In this document: positions 1-6,363 of the stretch, in pieces
Numbering within the stretch: the stretch's first letter is position 1
Layout of the letters: every line of letters starts with the position of its first letter
Source: Candidatus Rokuibacteriota bacterium
GTDB lineage: Bacteria; Methylomirabilota; Methylomirabilia; Rokubacteriales; CSP1-6
Direction: 5' to 3'
DNA: 6,541 nt
Assembly: GCA_016177555.1 (NCBI GenBank)
Contig: JACOVB010000106.1
Coordinates: forward strand, 1 to 6,541
Translations under genes and position numbers: made by a program
The notes under the pieces: generated by a model
The model's input: only the letters and a program-made list of their open reading frames with translations
What the model was told of the DNA's origin: nothing
Database searches by the model: none

Positions 1-15
1 CCCTCGCGGCCCGTG

Positions 16-24
16 TGCTATCCT
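16..24 (+). promoter_or_regulatory. Possible extended -10 promoter element for the rlmN-led operon
   Basis: The string TGCTATCCT reads as a TGn extension followed by TATCCT, which matches the bacterial -10 consensus TATAAT at 4 of 6 positions. It is one of the few AT-richer spots in a very GC-rich window. Transcription starting about 7 bases downstream would begin near 31, almost at the ATG at 34, so the messenger would be leaderless or nearly so. This fits the lack of any purine-rich ribosome-binding site before that ATG. The -35 region would fall before the window, so it cannot be checked. This is an inference from position and motif only. Confidence 0.4.
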
Positions 25-33
25 AACTCGCGT

Positions 34-1104
34 ATGTCCCTGGTGAATTTGCTGGATCTCCTGCCCGCCGAGATGGAATCGCTGGTGGAGTCACTGGGCG
101 CGCCGCGCTACCGCGGCCGTCAGCTCGCCGGCTGGATCTTCGGCAAGGGCGTCACCGACCTCGGGGCCATGTCTGACCTCCCCAAGGACCTGCGGCAGGC
201 CCTCGCGGAGCGCTGCGCGGTGGACCTGCCGGAGGTGGAGCGGGTCACGCCTTCCCAGGATGCCAGCCGGAAGCTCGTCTTGCGGCTCGCCGACGGCTCC
301 CGGTTGCAGTCGGTCCTCATGCCCGACGACGACCGGCTGACGCTCTGCGTTTCCACCCAGGTGGGCTGCGGCTTCGGCTGCGCGTTCTGCCTCACGGGGA
401 CCATGGGGCTAGGCCGGAACCTGAGCCCGGGCGAGATCGTGGGGCAGGTGCTCGTCGCCAGGCGCCTCCTCGAGCCCGGGCTGCGGATCACCCATGTGGT
501 CTACATGGGCATGGGCGAGCCGCTGGCCAACTACGCGGCGACGGTGAAGTCGCTCCGCATCCTCACCGACCCGCACGGCTTCGGCTTTTCTCCCAGGCGG
601 ATCACCGTCTCCACGGTGGGTCTGGTGGCGGGGATCGAGAAGCTGGCGCGGGAGAACCTCCGGGTGAACCTGGCGATCTCGCTTCACGCCACGACCGACG
701 AGATCCGCGACCAGCTGATGCCGGTGAACAAGGCTTTCGACATCCAGGCATTGCTGGCCGCCTGCCGGCGCTTCCCGCTGCCCGTCCGCCAGCGCATCAC
801 CTTCGAGTACGTCCTCCTCGACGGAGTGAACGACGGTCCCGAGGACGCCCGCGGGCTGGTGCGGCTGCTCCGGGGGATGCGGGCCAAGATCAACCTGATC
901 CCGTTCAACGACTGGGAGGGTTCTTCCTTCCGCCGTCCCGCCCTCCAGAAGATCCTCGGCTTCCAGGCGATCCTGCTCGAGCACGGGATCACCGCGACGC
1001 TCCGCTGGAGCAAGGGGGAGGACATCGGGGCGGCGTGCGGCCAGCTCAAGGAGTCCGTGACCGTCGGGCGCGGACGGGCGGCGGCCGAGGCGACGGCGCC
1101 ATGA
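34..1104 (+). CDS. rlmN: Dual-specificity 23S rRNA/tRNA adenine-C2 methyltransferase RlmN (radical SAM)
   Basis: RlmN methylates C2 of A2503 in 23S rRNA and, in characterised homologues, A37 of some tRNAs, using radical-SAM chemistry and a methyl-cysteine intermediate. The 356-residue length is normal for the family. An N-terminal substrate-recognition domain (about 5-70, with PRYRGRQLAGWIF) precedes the radical-SAM barrel. The cluster motif is C112-x3-C116-x2-C119, with GMGEPL near 159-164. Both catalytic cysteines are present: C105 (in LCVSTQVGC) and C335 (in AACGQL), matching E. coli C118 and C355. I chose the ATG at 34. A GTG at 13 would add seven residues with no family similarity and would lie on the likely promoter. 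No clear ribosome-binding site precedes either start. The stop overlaps the mtaB start by ATGA. The alternative Cfr is unlikely because the N-terminal RlmN domain is intact and nothing else suggests resistance. Confidence 0.96.
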   Translation: MSLVNLLDLLPAEMESLVESLGAPRYRGRQLAGWIFGKGVTDLGAMSDLPKDLRQALAERCAVDLPEVERVTPSQDASRKLVLRLADGSRLQSVLMPDDDRLTLCVSTQVGCGFGCAFCLTGTMGLGRNLSPGEIVGQVLVARRLLEPGLRITHVVYMGMGEPLANYAATVKSLRILTDPHGFGFSPRRITVSTVGLVAGIEKLARENLRVNLAISLHATTDEIRDQLMPVNKAFDIQALLAACRRFPLPVRQRITFEYVLLDGVNDGPEDARGLVRLLRGMRAKINLIPFNDWEGSSFRRPALQKILGFQAILLEHGITATLRWSKGEDIGAACGQLKESVTVGRGRAAAEATAP

Positions 1105-2456
1105 CGACCCGCGCGATCACGGTGGGCGTGGCCACCCTCGGGTGCCGGCTGAACCAGGTGGAGTCGCAGGAGATGCTGGGGCTCGTCGAGGCCGAGGGCT
1201 TCCGGCCCGTGGCCGGGGCGGAGCGCGCCGAGGTGTATGTCGTGAACACCTGCACGGTGACGGGCCGGGCCGATGTCTCCGACCGGCAGCTCATCAGGCG
1301 GATCACTCGCGAGCGGCCGGGGGCGCTGGTCGTGGTCACCGGCTGCTGGGCCCAGACCGACCCCCAGGCAGTGGCCCGGATCCCCGGCGTGGACCTCGTG
1401 CTGGGCAATCAGGAGAAGTACCGGCTCGCCGAGCTCCTGACCGCGCTGCTCGCGCAGCGCCCGGAGCATCAGGCCGTCGATGGCCGGGGGCCGGAGATCC
1501 GGGTCGCGCCCATCGCCGAGGCGCGCTCCGTGCCCGCGGCGCCCCTCGCGAGGGTCGCCGGCCGATCGCGCGCCTTTGTCAAGATCCAGGACGGCTGCCA
1601 GCACCGCTGCGCGTTTTGCATCGTGCCCGCCGCTCGGGGCGCGAGCCGCAGCCAGGACCCGGAGGTGGTGCTCGATCGGGTGCGCGCCCTGATCGAGGCC
1701 GGCCACGGGGAGATCACGCTCACGGGCGTGGACCTGGGGCATTACGGCTGGGATCTCCTGCCGCGCACGACCCTCGCCGCCCTCGTTCGGCAGCTTGCCG
1801 AAGTGGGAGGGCTCAGGTGGCTCCGGCTCTCCTCGATCCTGCCCGCCTACGTCACCGCGGATCTGCTGGAGGTGATCACGGGCTCGCCTCGGGTCGCGCC
1901 GCACCTGCATCTCCCGCTTCAGAGCGGCAGCGACCGGGTGCTCCGCCTCATGCGCCGTCCCTACAACACGCGCATGTACCGGACGCTCGTGGAGCGGCTC
2001 GCGCGTGACCTCCCGGAGCTCGGTCTCGGCGCCGACCTGATCGTGGGGCACCCGGGTGAGGGCGAGGCGGACTTCGCCGAGACCATGGCGGTCGTGAGCG
2101 CATTGCCCTTCTCCTATCTCCACGTCTTTTCCTACTCCGACCGGAAGGGGACGGAGTCCACCCGTCTCACCGACCGCGTGGCGGCGCGGACGATCCGCGC
2201 CCGGAGCGCGGCGCTGAGACACCTCGGCCGCGAGAAGGCTCTCGCGTTCAGGCAGCGGATGGCGGGCCGGACCCACGAGGTGCTGGTGCTGGAGGCGCGG
2301 GACCGCGCCACCGGCCTCCTCTCGGGGCTCACGGCGAATTACGTCGAGGTGCTCTTCGACGGGCCGGACCGGCTGGCCCGCGGCTTCGTGCCCGTGACCA
2401 TCACCGACTGCCGGCCCGAGGGGACCTTCGGCCGCCTGGAGGGGTCGATCGCATGA
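1101..2456 (+). CDS. mtaB: tRNA t6A37 methylthiotransferase MtaB (radical SAM, two Fe-S clusters)
   Basis: MtaB converts N6-threonylcarbamoyladenosine at tRNA position 37 to its 2-methylthio form. The 451-residue protein shows the three-domain methylthiotransferase layout. The N-terminal UPF0004 domain carries cluster cysteines C15, C51 and C82. The radical-SAM domain has C166-x3-C170-x2-C173 and the family motif LPLQSGSDRVLRLMRR (271-286). A TRAM-like RNA-binding tail runs from about 385 to 448. ATLGCRLNQVESQ near the start is the MtaB type; MiaB usually reads YGCQMN and RimO LGCxKN at this place. One small deviation is GHPGE at 316-320, where most relatives have GFPGE. The ATG overlaps the rlmN stop as ATGA, with a weak GAGG at 1087-1090. 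Position 37 modification matters for decoding of ANN codons, so its pairing with RlmN forms an RNA-modification block. Confidence 0.95.
   Translation: MTTRAITVGVATLGCRLNQVESQEMLGLVEAEGFRPVAGAERAEVYVVNTCTVTGRADVSDRQLIRRITRERPGALVVVTGCWAQTDPQAVARIPGVDLVLGNQEKYRLAELLTALLAQRPEHQAVDGRGPEIRVAPIAEARSVPAAPLARVAGRSRAFVKIQDGCQHRCAFCIVPAARGASRSQDPEVVLDRVRALIEAGHGEITLTGVDLGHYGWDLLPRTTLAALVRQLAEVGGLRWLRLSSILPAYVTADLLEVITGSPRVAPHLHLPLQSGSDRVLRLMRRPYNTRMYRTLVERLARDLPELGLGADLIVGHPGEGEADFAETMAVVSALPFSYLHVFSYSDRKGTESTRLTDRVAARTIRARSAALRHLGREKALAFRQRMAGRTHEVLVLEARDRATGLLSGLTANYVEVLFDGPDRLARGFVPVTITDCRPEGTFGRLEGSIA
2438..2444 (+). promoter_or_regulatory. Shine-Dalgarno for mtnP, deciding its start
   Basis: GGAGGGG lies inside the mtaB 3' end and ends 8 bases before the ATG at 2453. 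It is the best ribosome-binding site in the window. Together with the ATGA overlap it supports translation from 2453 over an alternative GTG at 2495, which would start just before the conserved GVIGGSG segment. Confidence 0.6.
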
Positions 2457-3361
2457 CAGCGCGACATGCCCGAACGCGGGGAGACCAGATCCCCGTGGGG
2501 GTGATCGGAGGCAGCGGCCTCTACGAGATGGAAGGCCTCACCGACTTGCGGTGGGTGCGGGTGAAGACGCCCTTCGGCGATCCCTCCGACGCCTACTGCG
2601 TGGGCCGGCTGGGCGACCGCGAGGTGATCTTCTTGCCCCGCCATGGCCGGGGGCATAGGCTCACCCCCTCGGAGCTCAACTACCGCGCGAACATCCACGG
2701 CTTCAAGCAGCTGGGCGCCCGGTGGGTCATCTCCATCAGCGCGGTGGGGAGCATGCGGGAGGAGATCCGCCCCCTGGATCTCGTGCTGCCCGACCAGTTC
2801 TACGATCACACGAAGCGGCGCGTATCGACCTTCTTCGGCGACGGGATCGTGGCCCACGTGGGGATGGCGCACCCGGTGTGCTCCGATCTGGCCGACCTCC
2901 TGGAAGCCGGCGGGCGCGAGGCCGGCGCGACGGTTCACCGGGGCGGAACGTACATCTGCATCGAGGGGCCGCAGTTCTCCACCAAGGGGGAGTCCGAGAT
3001 CTACCGCAGCTGGGGGGTGTCGGTGATCGGCATGACCAATATGCCGGAAGCCAAGCTCGCCCGAGAGGCCGAGCTCTGCTACGCCACGCTGGCGCTCGCC
3101 ACGGACTACGACGTGTGGCACGAGGAGCACGAGGCGGTGTCGGTGGAGGCGGTGGTGGCCACCCTCCTCAAGAACGTCGCGACCGCCAAGGACGTGCTGC
3201 GCCGGGTGATTCCCCGGATCGGGAAGCCCTGCGGCGGCGGCTGCCGCCAGGCGCTCAAGGATGCCGTCATCACGCACCCTGCGGCCTTTCCGCCGCGCAT
3301 CCGGAAGCGGCTCGACCTCCTGATCGGGCACTACTTCCAGAAGGGCAAGACCCGTGGCTGA
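2453..3361 (+). CDS. mtnP: S-methyl-5'-thioadenosine phosphorylase (MtnP/MTAP, PNP family)
   Basis: This enzyme splits 5'-methylthioadenosine with phosphate into adenine and 5-methylthioribose-1-phosphate, which recycles the by-product of polyamine and related SAM-dependent reactions. The 302-residue protein is a trimeric-type PNP/MTAP fold. GGSGLY at 19-24, PRHGRGH at 62-68 and SAVGS at 96-100 build the phosphate site. EGPQFST at 171-177 and the GMTNMPEAKLAREAE stretch (193-207) contribute to the nucleoside site. TDYD at 217-220 supplies the base-contacting aspartates and favours an adenine-type MTAP over guanosine/inosine PNP. A C-terminal CGGGC (260-264) may be comparable with the CxC disulphide motif of some thermophile MTAPs. 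About 14 N-terminal residues precede the core, more than in many relatives. It overlaps mtaB by ATGA and the kinase by 8 bp. A 6-oxopurine-preferring variant cannot be fully excluded. Confidence 0.93.
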   Translation: MTARHARTRGDQIPVGVIGGSGLYEMEGLTDLRWVRVKTPFGDPSDAYCVGRLGDREVIFLPRHGRGHRLTPSELNYRANIHGFKQLGARWVISISAVGSMREEIRPLDLVLPDQFYDHTKRRVSTFFGDGIVAHVGMAHPVCSDLADLLEAGGREAGATVHRGGTYICIEGPQFSTKGESEIYRSWGVSVIGMTNMPEAKLAREAELCYATLALATDYDVWHEEHEAVSVEAVVATLLKNVATAKDVLRRVIPRIGKPCGGGCRQALKDAVITHPAAFPPRIRKRLDLLIGHYFQKGKTRG

Positions 3362-4265
3362 TCTCGTGGTGGTGGGCTCGGTGGCGCTCGACAGCGTGAA
3401 GACGCCCTTCGGGCAGGTGACCGAGGCGCTGGGGGGGTCCGCCACCTACTTCTCGTATGCGGCGAGCTTCTTCACCCAGGTCCACGTGGTCGCGGCGGTG
3501 GGGCAGGACTTCCCCAAGGAGCACCTGGCCCTGCTCGAGCAGCGGGGCGTGGACATCGCCGCGGTGCAGGTGAAGGACGGCAAGAAGACCTTCCGGTGGA
3601 CGGGGGAGTACGGCTTCGACCTCAACGAGGCGAAGACGCTCGACACGCAGCTCAACGTGTTTGCCGAGTTCAAGCCCGTCCTGTCCCCGCCGCTCCGGAC
3701 GGCGCCCTTCCTCTTCCTCGCCAACATCGATCCCGAGCTGCAGCTCGACGTGCTCGGGCAGATGGAGGAGCCGCGGCTCATGGCGCTGGACACAATGAAC
3801 TTCTGGATCGAGGGCAAGCGGGAGGCACTGGGCCGCGTGCTCTCCCGCGTGGACGTGCTCCTGATCAACGACGCCGAGGCCCGGATGCTCGCGCGCGAGC
3901 CCAATCTGATCAAGGCCGCGCGCGCCATCCTGGACATGGGGCCCCGCGTGGTGGTGATCAAGCGCGGCGAGTACGGCGCCCTCATGGTGACTGACGGTCG
4001 CTTCTTCTTCGCTCCGGCCTACCCGCTGGAGGCGGTCTTCGACCCGACGGGCGCAGGCGACACCTTCGCCGGCGGCTTCATGGGCTACCTGGCGCAGCGG
4101 GGACTCACCGACCCCGCCTCGCTCCGCCGCGCCATGGTGCACGGCGCGGTCATGGCCTCGTTCACGGTGGAGGACTTCTCGCTGGAGCGGCTCAAGCGGC
4201 TCGACCCGGCGGAGATCGAGCGGCGCTACGAGGTGTTCCAGGAGATGGTGCACTTCGGGCGATGA
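3354..4265 (+). CDS. PfkB-family (ribokinase-like) sugar or nucleoside kinase, substrate unknown
   Basis: The protein is an ATP-dependent kinase of the ribokinase/PfkB fold with 303 residues, the normal family length. It starts with VVVGSVALDSVKTPFG, followed by a GG pair at 27-28 in the substrate-binding strand. NDAEA at 172-176 matches the conserved N-x-x-E region. PfkB signature 2 is DPTGAGDTFAGGF at 230-242, with catalytic base D236 and the GAGD anion hole. The first N-terminal signature is weaker, and the substrate cannot be named from motifs. The start is GTG at 3354, preceded by AAGG at 3341-3344, inside the end of mtnP. This coupling to MTA phosphorylase suggests a substrate from nucleoside or thio/deoxyribose salvage. 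That is inference: the usual methylthioribose kinase MtnK belongs to another fold. Its stop overlaps the larE start by ATGA. Confidence 0.9.
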   Translation: MADLVVVGSVALDSVKTPFGQVTEALGGSATYFSYAASFFTQVHVVAAVGQDFPKEHLALLEQRGVDIAAVQVKDGKKTFRWTGEYGFDLNEAKTLDTQLNVFAEFKPVLSPPLRTAPFLFLANIDPELQLDVLGQMEEPRLMALDTMNFWIEGKREALGRVLSRVDVLLINDAEARMLAREPNLIKAARAILDMGPRVVVIKRGEYGALMVTDGRFFFAPAYPLEAVFDPTGAGDTFAGGFMGYLAQRGLTDPASLRRAMVHGAVMASFTVEDFSLERLKRLDPAEIERRYEVFQEMVHFGR

Positions 4266-5107
4266 CGACGGACGCTGCGCCGGCGGAGAAGTACGAGCGG
4301 CTCCTGGCCATCCTTCGCGCCATGGACCGCCCCATCGTCGCCTTCTCGGGCGGGGTGGACTCCACCTTCCTCGGCTGGGCGGCCAAGGAGGCCGTGGGGG
4401 AGCGCGCGCTCCTGGTCACGGCGGACTCCGAGACCTACCCGTCCTCCGAGCTCGCCGAGGCGCGGCGGCTGGCCGCCCTCATCGGGCTGCCGCACACGGT
4501 GGTGCAGACGCGCGAGCTGGACAACCCCGACTACGCGAAGAACCCGCCCAATCGCTGCTTCTTCTGCAAGGACGAGCTGTTCACGCGACTTCTGGCCATC
4601 GGGCGCGAGCATGGCGGCCTCCCCATCGTCTACGGCGCCCTCATGGACGACCTGGGCGATCACCGTCCCGGCATGGAGGCGGCATCGCTGAAAGGCGTCC
4701 GGGCCCCGCTCATCGAGGCCGAGCTGTGGAAGGAGGAGGTGCGGGCCCTGTCCCGGGCGGCGGGGCTCCCGACGTGGGACAAGCCATCCTTCGCCTGTCT
4801 CTCCTCGCGCTTCCAGTACGGCGACCCCATCACCGTGGACAAGCTCAGGCGGGTGGACGAGGCCGAGGCCTTCCTCCGGACGCTCGGCTTCAGCCAGTTC
4901 CGGGTGAGGCACCACGACCGGCTGGCCCGTCTCGAGCTGTCGCTCCCGGAGATGGAGCGGCTCTGGCAGGAGGGGCTCCGTGAGGCCGTCCTCGCCCGGT
5001 TCCGCGAGCTCGGCTACGCCTACGTCACGCTGGACCTGCAGGGCTTCCGCAGCGGCAGTGCCAACGAGATGCTCCAGTGGATCGGGAAAAGGTCAAGGCG
5101 CTCCTAG
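4262..5107 (+). CDS. larE: LarE, ATP-dependent sulfur transferase of nickel-pincer nucleotide synthesis
   Basis: LarE adenylylates a carboxylate of pyridinium-3,5-biscarboxylic acid mononucleotide and replaces oxygen with sulfur, in two rounds, giving the bis-thiocarboxylate that LarC metallates. The 281-residue protein begins with a PP-loop ATP pyrophosphatase domain (FSGGVDSTFL at 28-37). NRCFFCKDELF at 98-107 follows, then FACLSSRFQYG at 177-187 and the typical C-terminal GFRSGSANE (261-269). There are only three cysteines: C99, C102 and C179. C179 sits where the sacrificial C176 lies in Lactobacillus plantarum LarE. Having all three fits the class described for Thermotoga maritima, where they hold a [4Fe-4S] cluster used in sulfur transfer, so the product name 'sacrificial' may be wrong here. 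It starts at ATG 4262 in an ATGA overlap, with AGGAGAT about 15 bases upstream, which is rather far. Confidence 0.95.
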   Translation: MTTDAAPAEKYERLLAILRAMDRPIVAFSGGVDSTFLGWAAKEAVGERALLVTADSETYPSSELAEARRLAALIGLPHTVVQTRELDNPDYAKNPPNRCFFCKDELFTRLLAIGREHGGLPIVYGALMDDLGDHRPGMEAASLKGVRAPLIEAELWKEEVRALSRAAGLPTWDKPSFACLSSRFQYGDPITVDKLRRVDEAEAFLRTLGFSQFRVRHHDRLARLELSLPEMERLWQEGLREAVLARFRELGYAYVTLDLQGFRSGSANEMLQWIGKRSRRS

Positions 5108-5835
5108 AGGAGGTGGCGCGCGGGGCGCTGTCGCCCGAGCGCGCGCTCGCGCGCCTGCGCGACCTCCCCCTGGAGGACCTGGGCTTCGCCCGCGTGGATC
5201 TCCACCGCTCGCTGCGCCACGGGGTCCCGGAGGCGGTGTTCTGCCAGGGGAAGACGCCCGAGCAGGTGGTGGCCATCCTCCGCCGGCTCGCCGAGCAGCA
5301 CGACAACATCCTCGCCACGCGCGCCGACGAGCGCGTGCTCCAGGCCGTGGCGGAGAGCGGGCTGCCCCATCAGCTCCACCCGCAGGCGCGCATCGCCGTC
5401 GTCCGGCCCCGTGACGGGGAAGGCCTCGGGCTCGTCGTCGTCATGAGTGCCGGCACCTCCGACCAGCCCGTGGCCGAGGAGGCCGCCATCGCCTGCGAGA
5501 CCATGGGCAACCACGTGGAGCGCATCTATGACTGCGGCGTGGCGGGGCTCCACCGGCTGGTGCCGCACCTCGACCGGCTCAACGAGGCCAACGCGATCGT
5601 CGTCGTGGCCGGCATGGAAGGCGCGCTGCCGAGCGTGGTCGGCGGGCTCGTGGACCGTCCCGTGATCGCCGTGCCCACGAGCGTGGGCTACGGCGCCTCC
5701 TTCGGCGGCATCGCGGCGCTCCTGGCGATGCTCAACTCCTGCGCGCCGGGCGTGTCGGTGGTGAACATCGACAATGGCTACGGGGCGGCGGCCCAGGCCA
5801 ACCAGATCAACAAGCTCGCCGCCAAGGTCCGGTAA
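5077..5835 (+). CDS. larB: LarB, nicotinic acid adenine dinucleotide carboxylase/hydrolase of nickel-pincer synthesis
   Basis: LarB catalyses the first committed step. It carboxylates the pyridinium C5 of nicotinic acid adenine dinucleotide and hydrolyses the phosphoanhydride, giving pyridinium-3,5-biscarboxylic acid mononucleotide and AMP. The 252-residue length is typical. The N-terminal helical part has LPLEDLGFARVDLHR (30-44) and GKTPEQ (58-63). The C-terminal domain resembles PurE/AIR carboxylase, with SAGTSDQPVAEEA (124-136), AGMEGALPSVVGGLV (178-192) and GYGASFGG (204-211). C222, in LNSCAPGVSVVNIDNGYG, corresponds to Cys221 of L. plantarum LarB, which bonds covalently to the substrate ring. 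The start is GTG 5077, inside larE, giving a 31-bp overlap. It is chosen because the N-terminus from there matches the family from its first residues, although the ribosome-binding site is poor. A GTG at 5113 would cut off 12 residues. Confidence 0.95.
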   Translation: MDREKVKALLEEVARGALSPERALARLRDLPLEDLGFARVDLHRSLRHGVPEAVFCQGKTPEQVVAILRRLAEQHDNILATRADERVLQAVAESGLPHQLHPQARIAVVRPRDGEGLGLVVVMSAGTSDQPVAEEAAIACETMGNHVERIYDCGVAGLHRLVPHLDRLNEANAIVVVAGMEGALPSVVGGLVDRPVIAVPTSVGYGASFGGIAALLAMLNSCAPGVSVVNIDNGYGAAAQANQINKLAAKVR

Positions 5836-5838
5836 GCC

Positions 5839-6363
5839 GTGCGCCTGGCGTACTTCGACTGCCCCAGTGGCGCGGCCGGGGACATGATCCTCGGGGCCCT
5901 CGTGGACGCCGGGGTGCCCTTCGAGGCCCTGCGCGAGGGGCTGGGGAAGCTCGACCTCCGCGGCTACTCCATGGAGCGGCGGGAGGTCATGAAGGGCGCG
6001 TTCCGGGCGACCAAGGTGGACGTGCACGTGCACGACCACGCTCACGAGGCCGGGGAGGCGCCCGGGCACGCGCATGACCGTCCCCATGGCAAGCACGCCC
6101 ACCCGCACCGGAATCTCGCCGCCATCCTCGACGTCCTGGGGCGGAGCGCGCTGCCCGGGCCCGTCCGGGCCGATGCCGAGAGGATCTTCAGGCGGCTGGC
6201 CGAGGCCGAGTCGCGGGCGCATGGGGTCGGCGTGGAGGAGGTGCACTTCCACGACGTCGGGGCGGTGGATGCCATCGTGGATGTCACCGGGGCGTGCATC
6301 GGGCTTCATCTGCTCGGCATCGAGGCGGTACACTGCTCGGCGCTGCCGCTGGGCGGGGGCTAG
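5839..6363 (+). CDS. larC: LarC, nickel-insertion enzyme, N-terminal part ended by an in-frame TAG
   Basis: LarC is the CTP-dependent metallochelatase that inserts nickel into the bis-thiocarboxylated pyridinium mononucleotide, finishing the nickel-pincer nucleotide. This 174-codon piece covers the family N-terminus: AYFDCPSGAAGDMILGAL (4-21), a histidine-rich loop (63-90, ten His), and EVHFHDVGAVDAIVD (134-148). It ends at LPLGGG. Intact LarC proteins are around 400 residues, so this is less than half. The frame resumes after the TAG with conserved LarC sequence, so the stop interrupts the gene and is not a natural C-terminus. The start is GTG 5839, three bases after the larB stop. The CTP-binding C-terminal domain is missing from this piece, so alone it should not complete nickel insertion. 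L. plantarum also encodes LarC as two reading frames, but joins them by ribosomal frameshifting; here no frame change is needed. Confidence 0.9.
   Translation: MRLAYFDCPSGAAGDMILGALVDAGVPFEALREGLGKLDLRGYSMERREVMKGAFRATKVDVHVHDHAHEAGEAPGHAHDRPHGKHAHPHRNLAAILDVLGRSALPGPVRADAERIFRRLAEAESRAHGVGVEEVHFHDVGAVDAIVDVTGACIGLHLLGIEAVHCSALPLGGG
6361..6363 (+). other. larC: In-frame TAG inside larC
   Basis: The TAG falls between LPLGGG and [19 protein letters not shown]. In relatives this segment runs without a gap as LPLG-x-G, one variable residue (often aromatic or threonine), then V-x-x-x-HG-x-x-PVPAP. The stop thus replaces exactly one residue and spacing on both sides is kept. A tryptophan TGG changed by a single G-to-A would give it. 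Mutation, sequencing error, readthrough, amber recoding, or a true split with restart at the adjacent GTG (6364) cannot be separated from this sequence alone. Confidence 0.85.

Noticed and set aside
13..33. Seven-residue N-terminal extension of RlmN from a GTG at 13
   Set aside because: The added residues do not resemble RlmN N-termini and the bases overlap the likely -10 element. The ATG at 34 gives a normal-length protein.
684..2276. Long minus-strand open frame (530 codons) opposite rlmN and mtaB
   Set aside because: It lies antisense to two clear family genes. It is rich in Arg, Gly, Pro and His, without domain motifs. It is a by-product of high GC at third codon positions, which removes stops from the opposite strand.
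2339..3445. Minus-strand open frame (368 codons) opposite mtnP
   Set aside because: Antisense shadow of a well-supported phosphorylase gene with no motif of its own.
5836..5838. Terminator or internal promoter between larB and larC
   Set aside because: The gap is only three bases and no hairpin with a T-run is present. No rho-independent terminator is visible anywhere in the window.
6019..6032. GTGCACGTGCAC palindrome as an operator site
   Set aside because: It lies inside larC and simply encodes the V-H-V-H part of the His-rich loop. No gene starts nearby that it could control.
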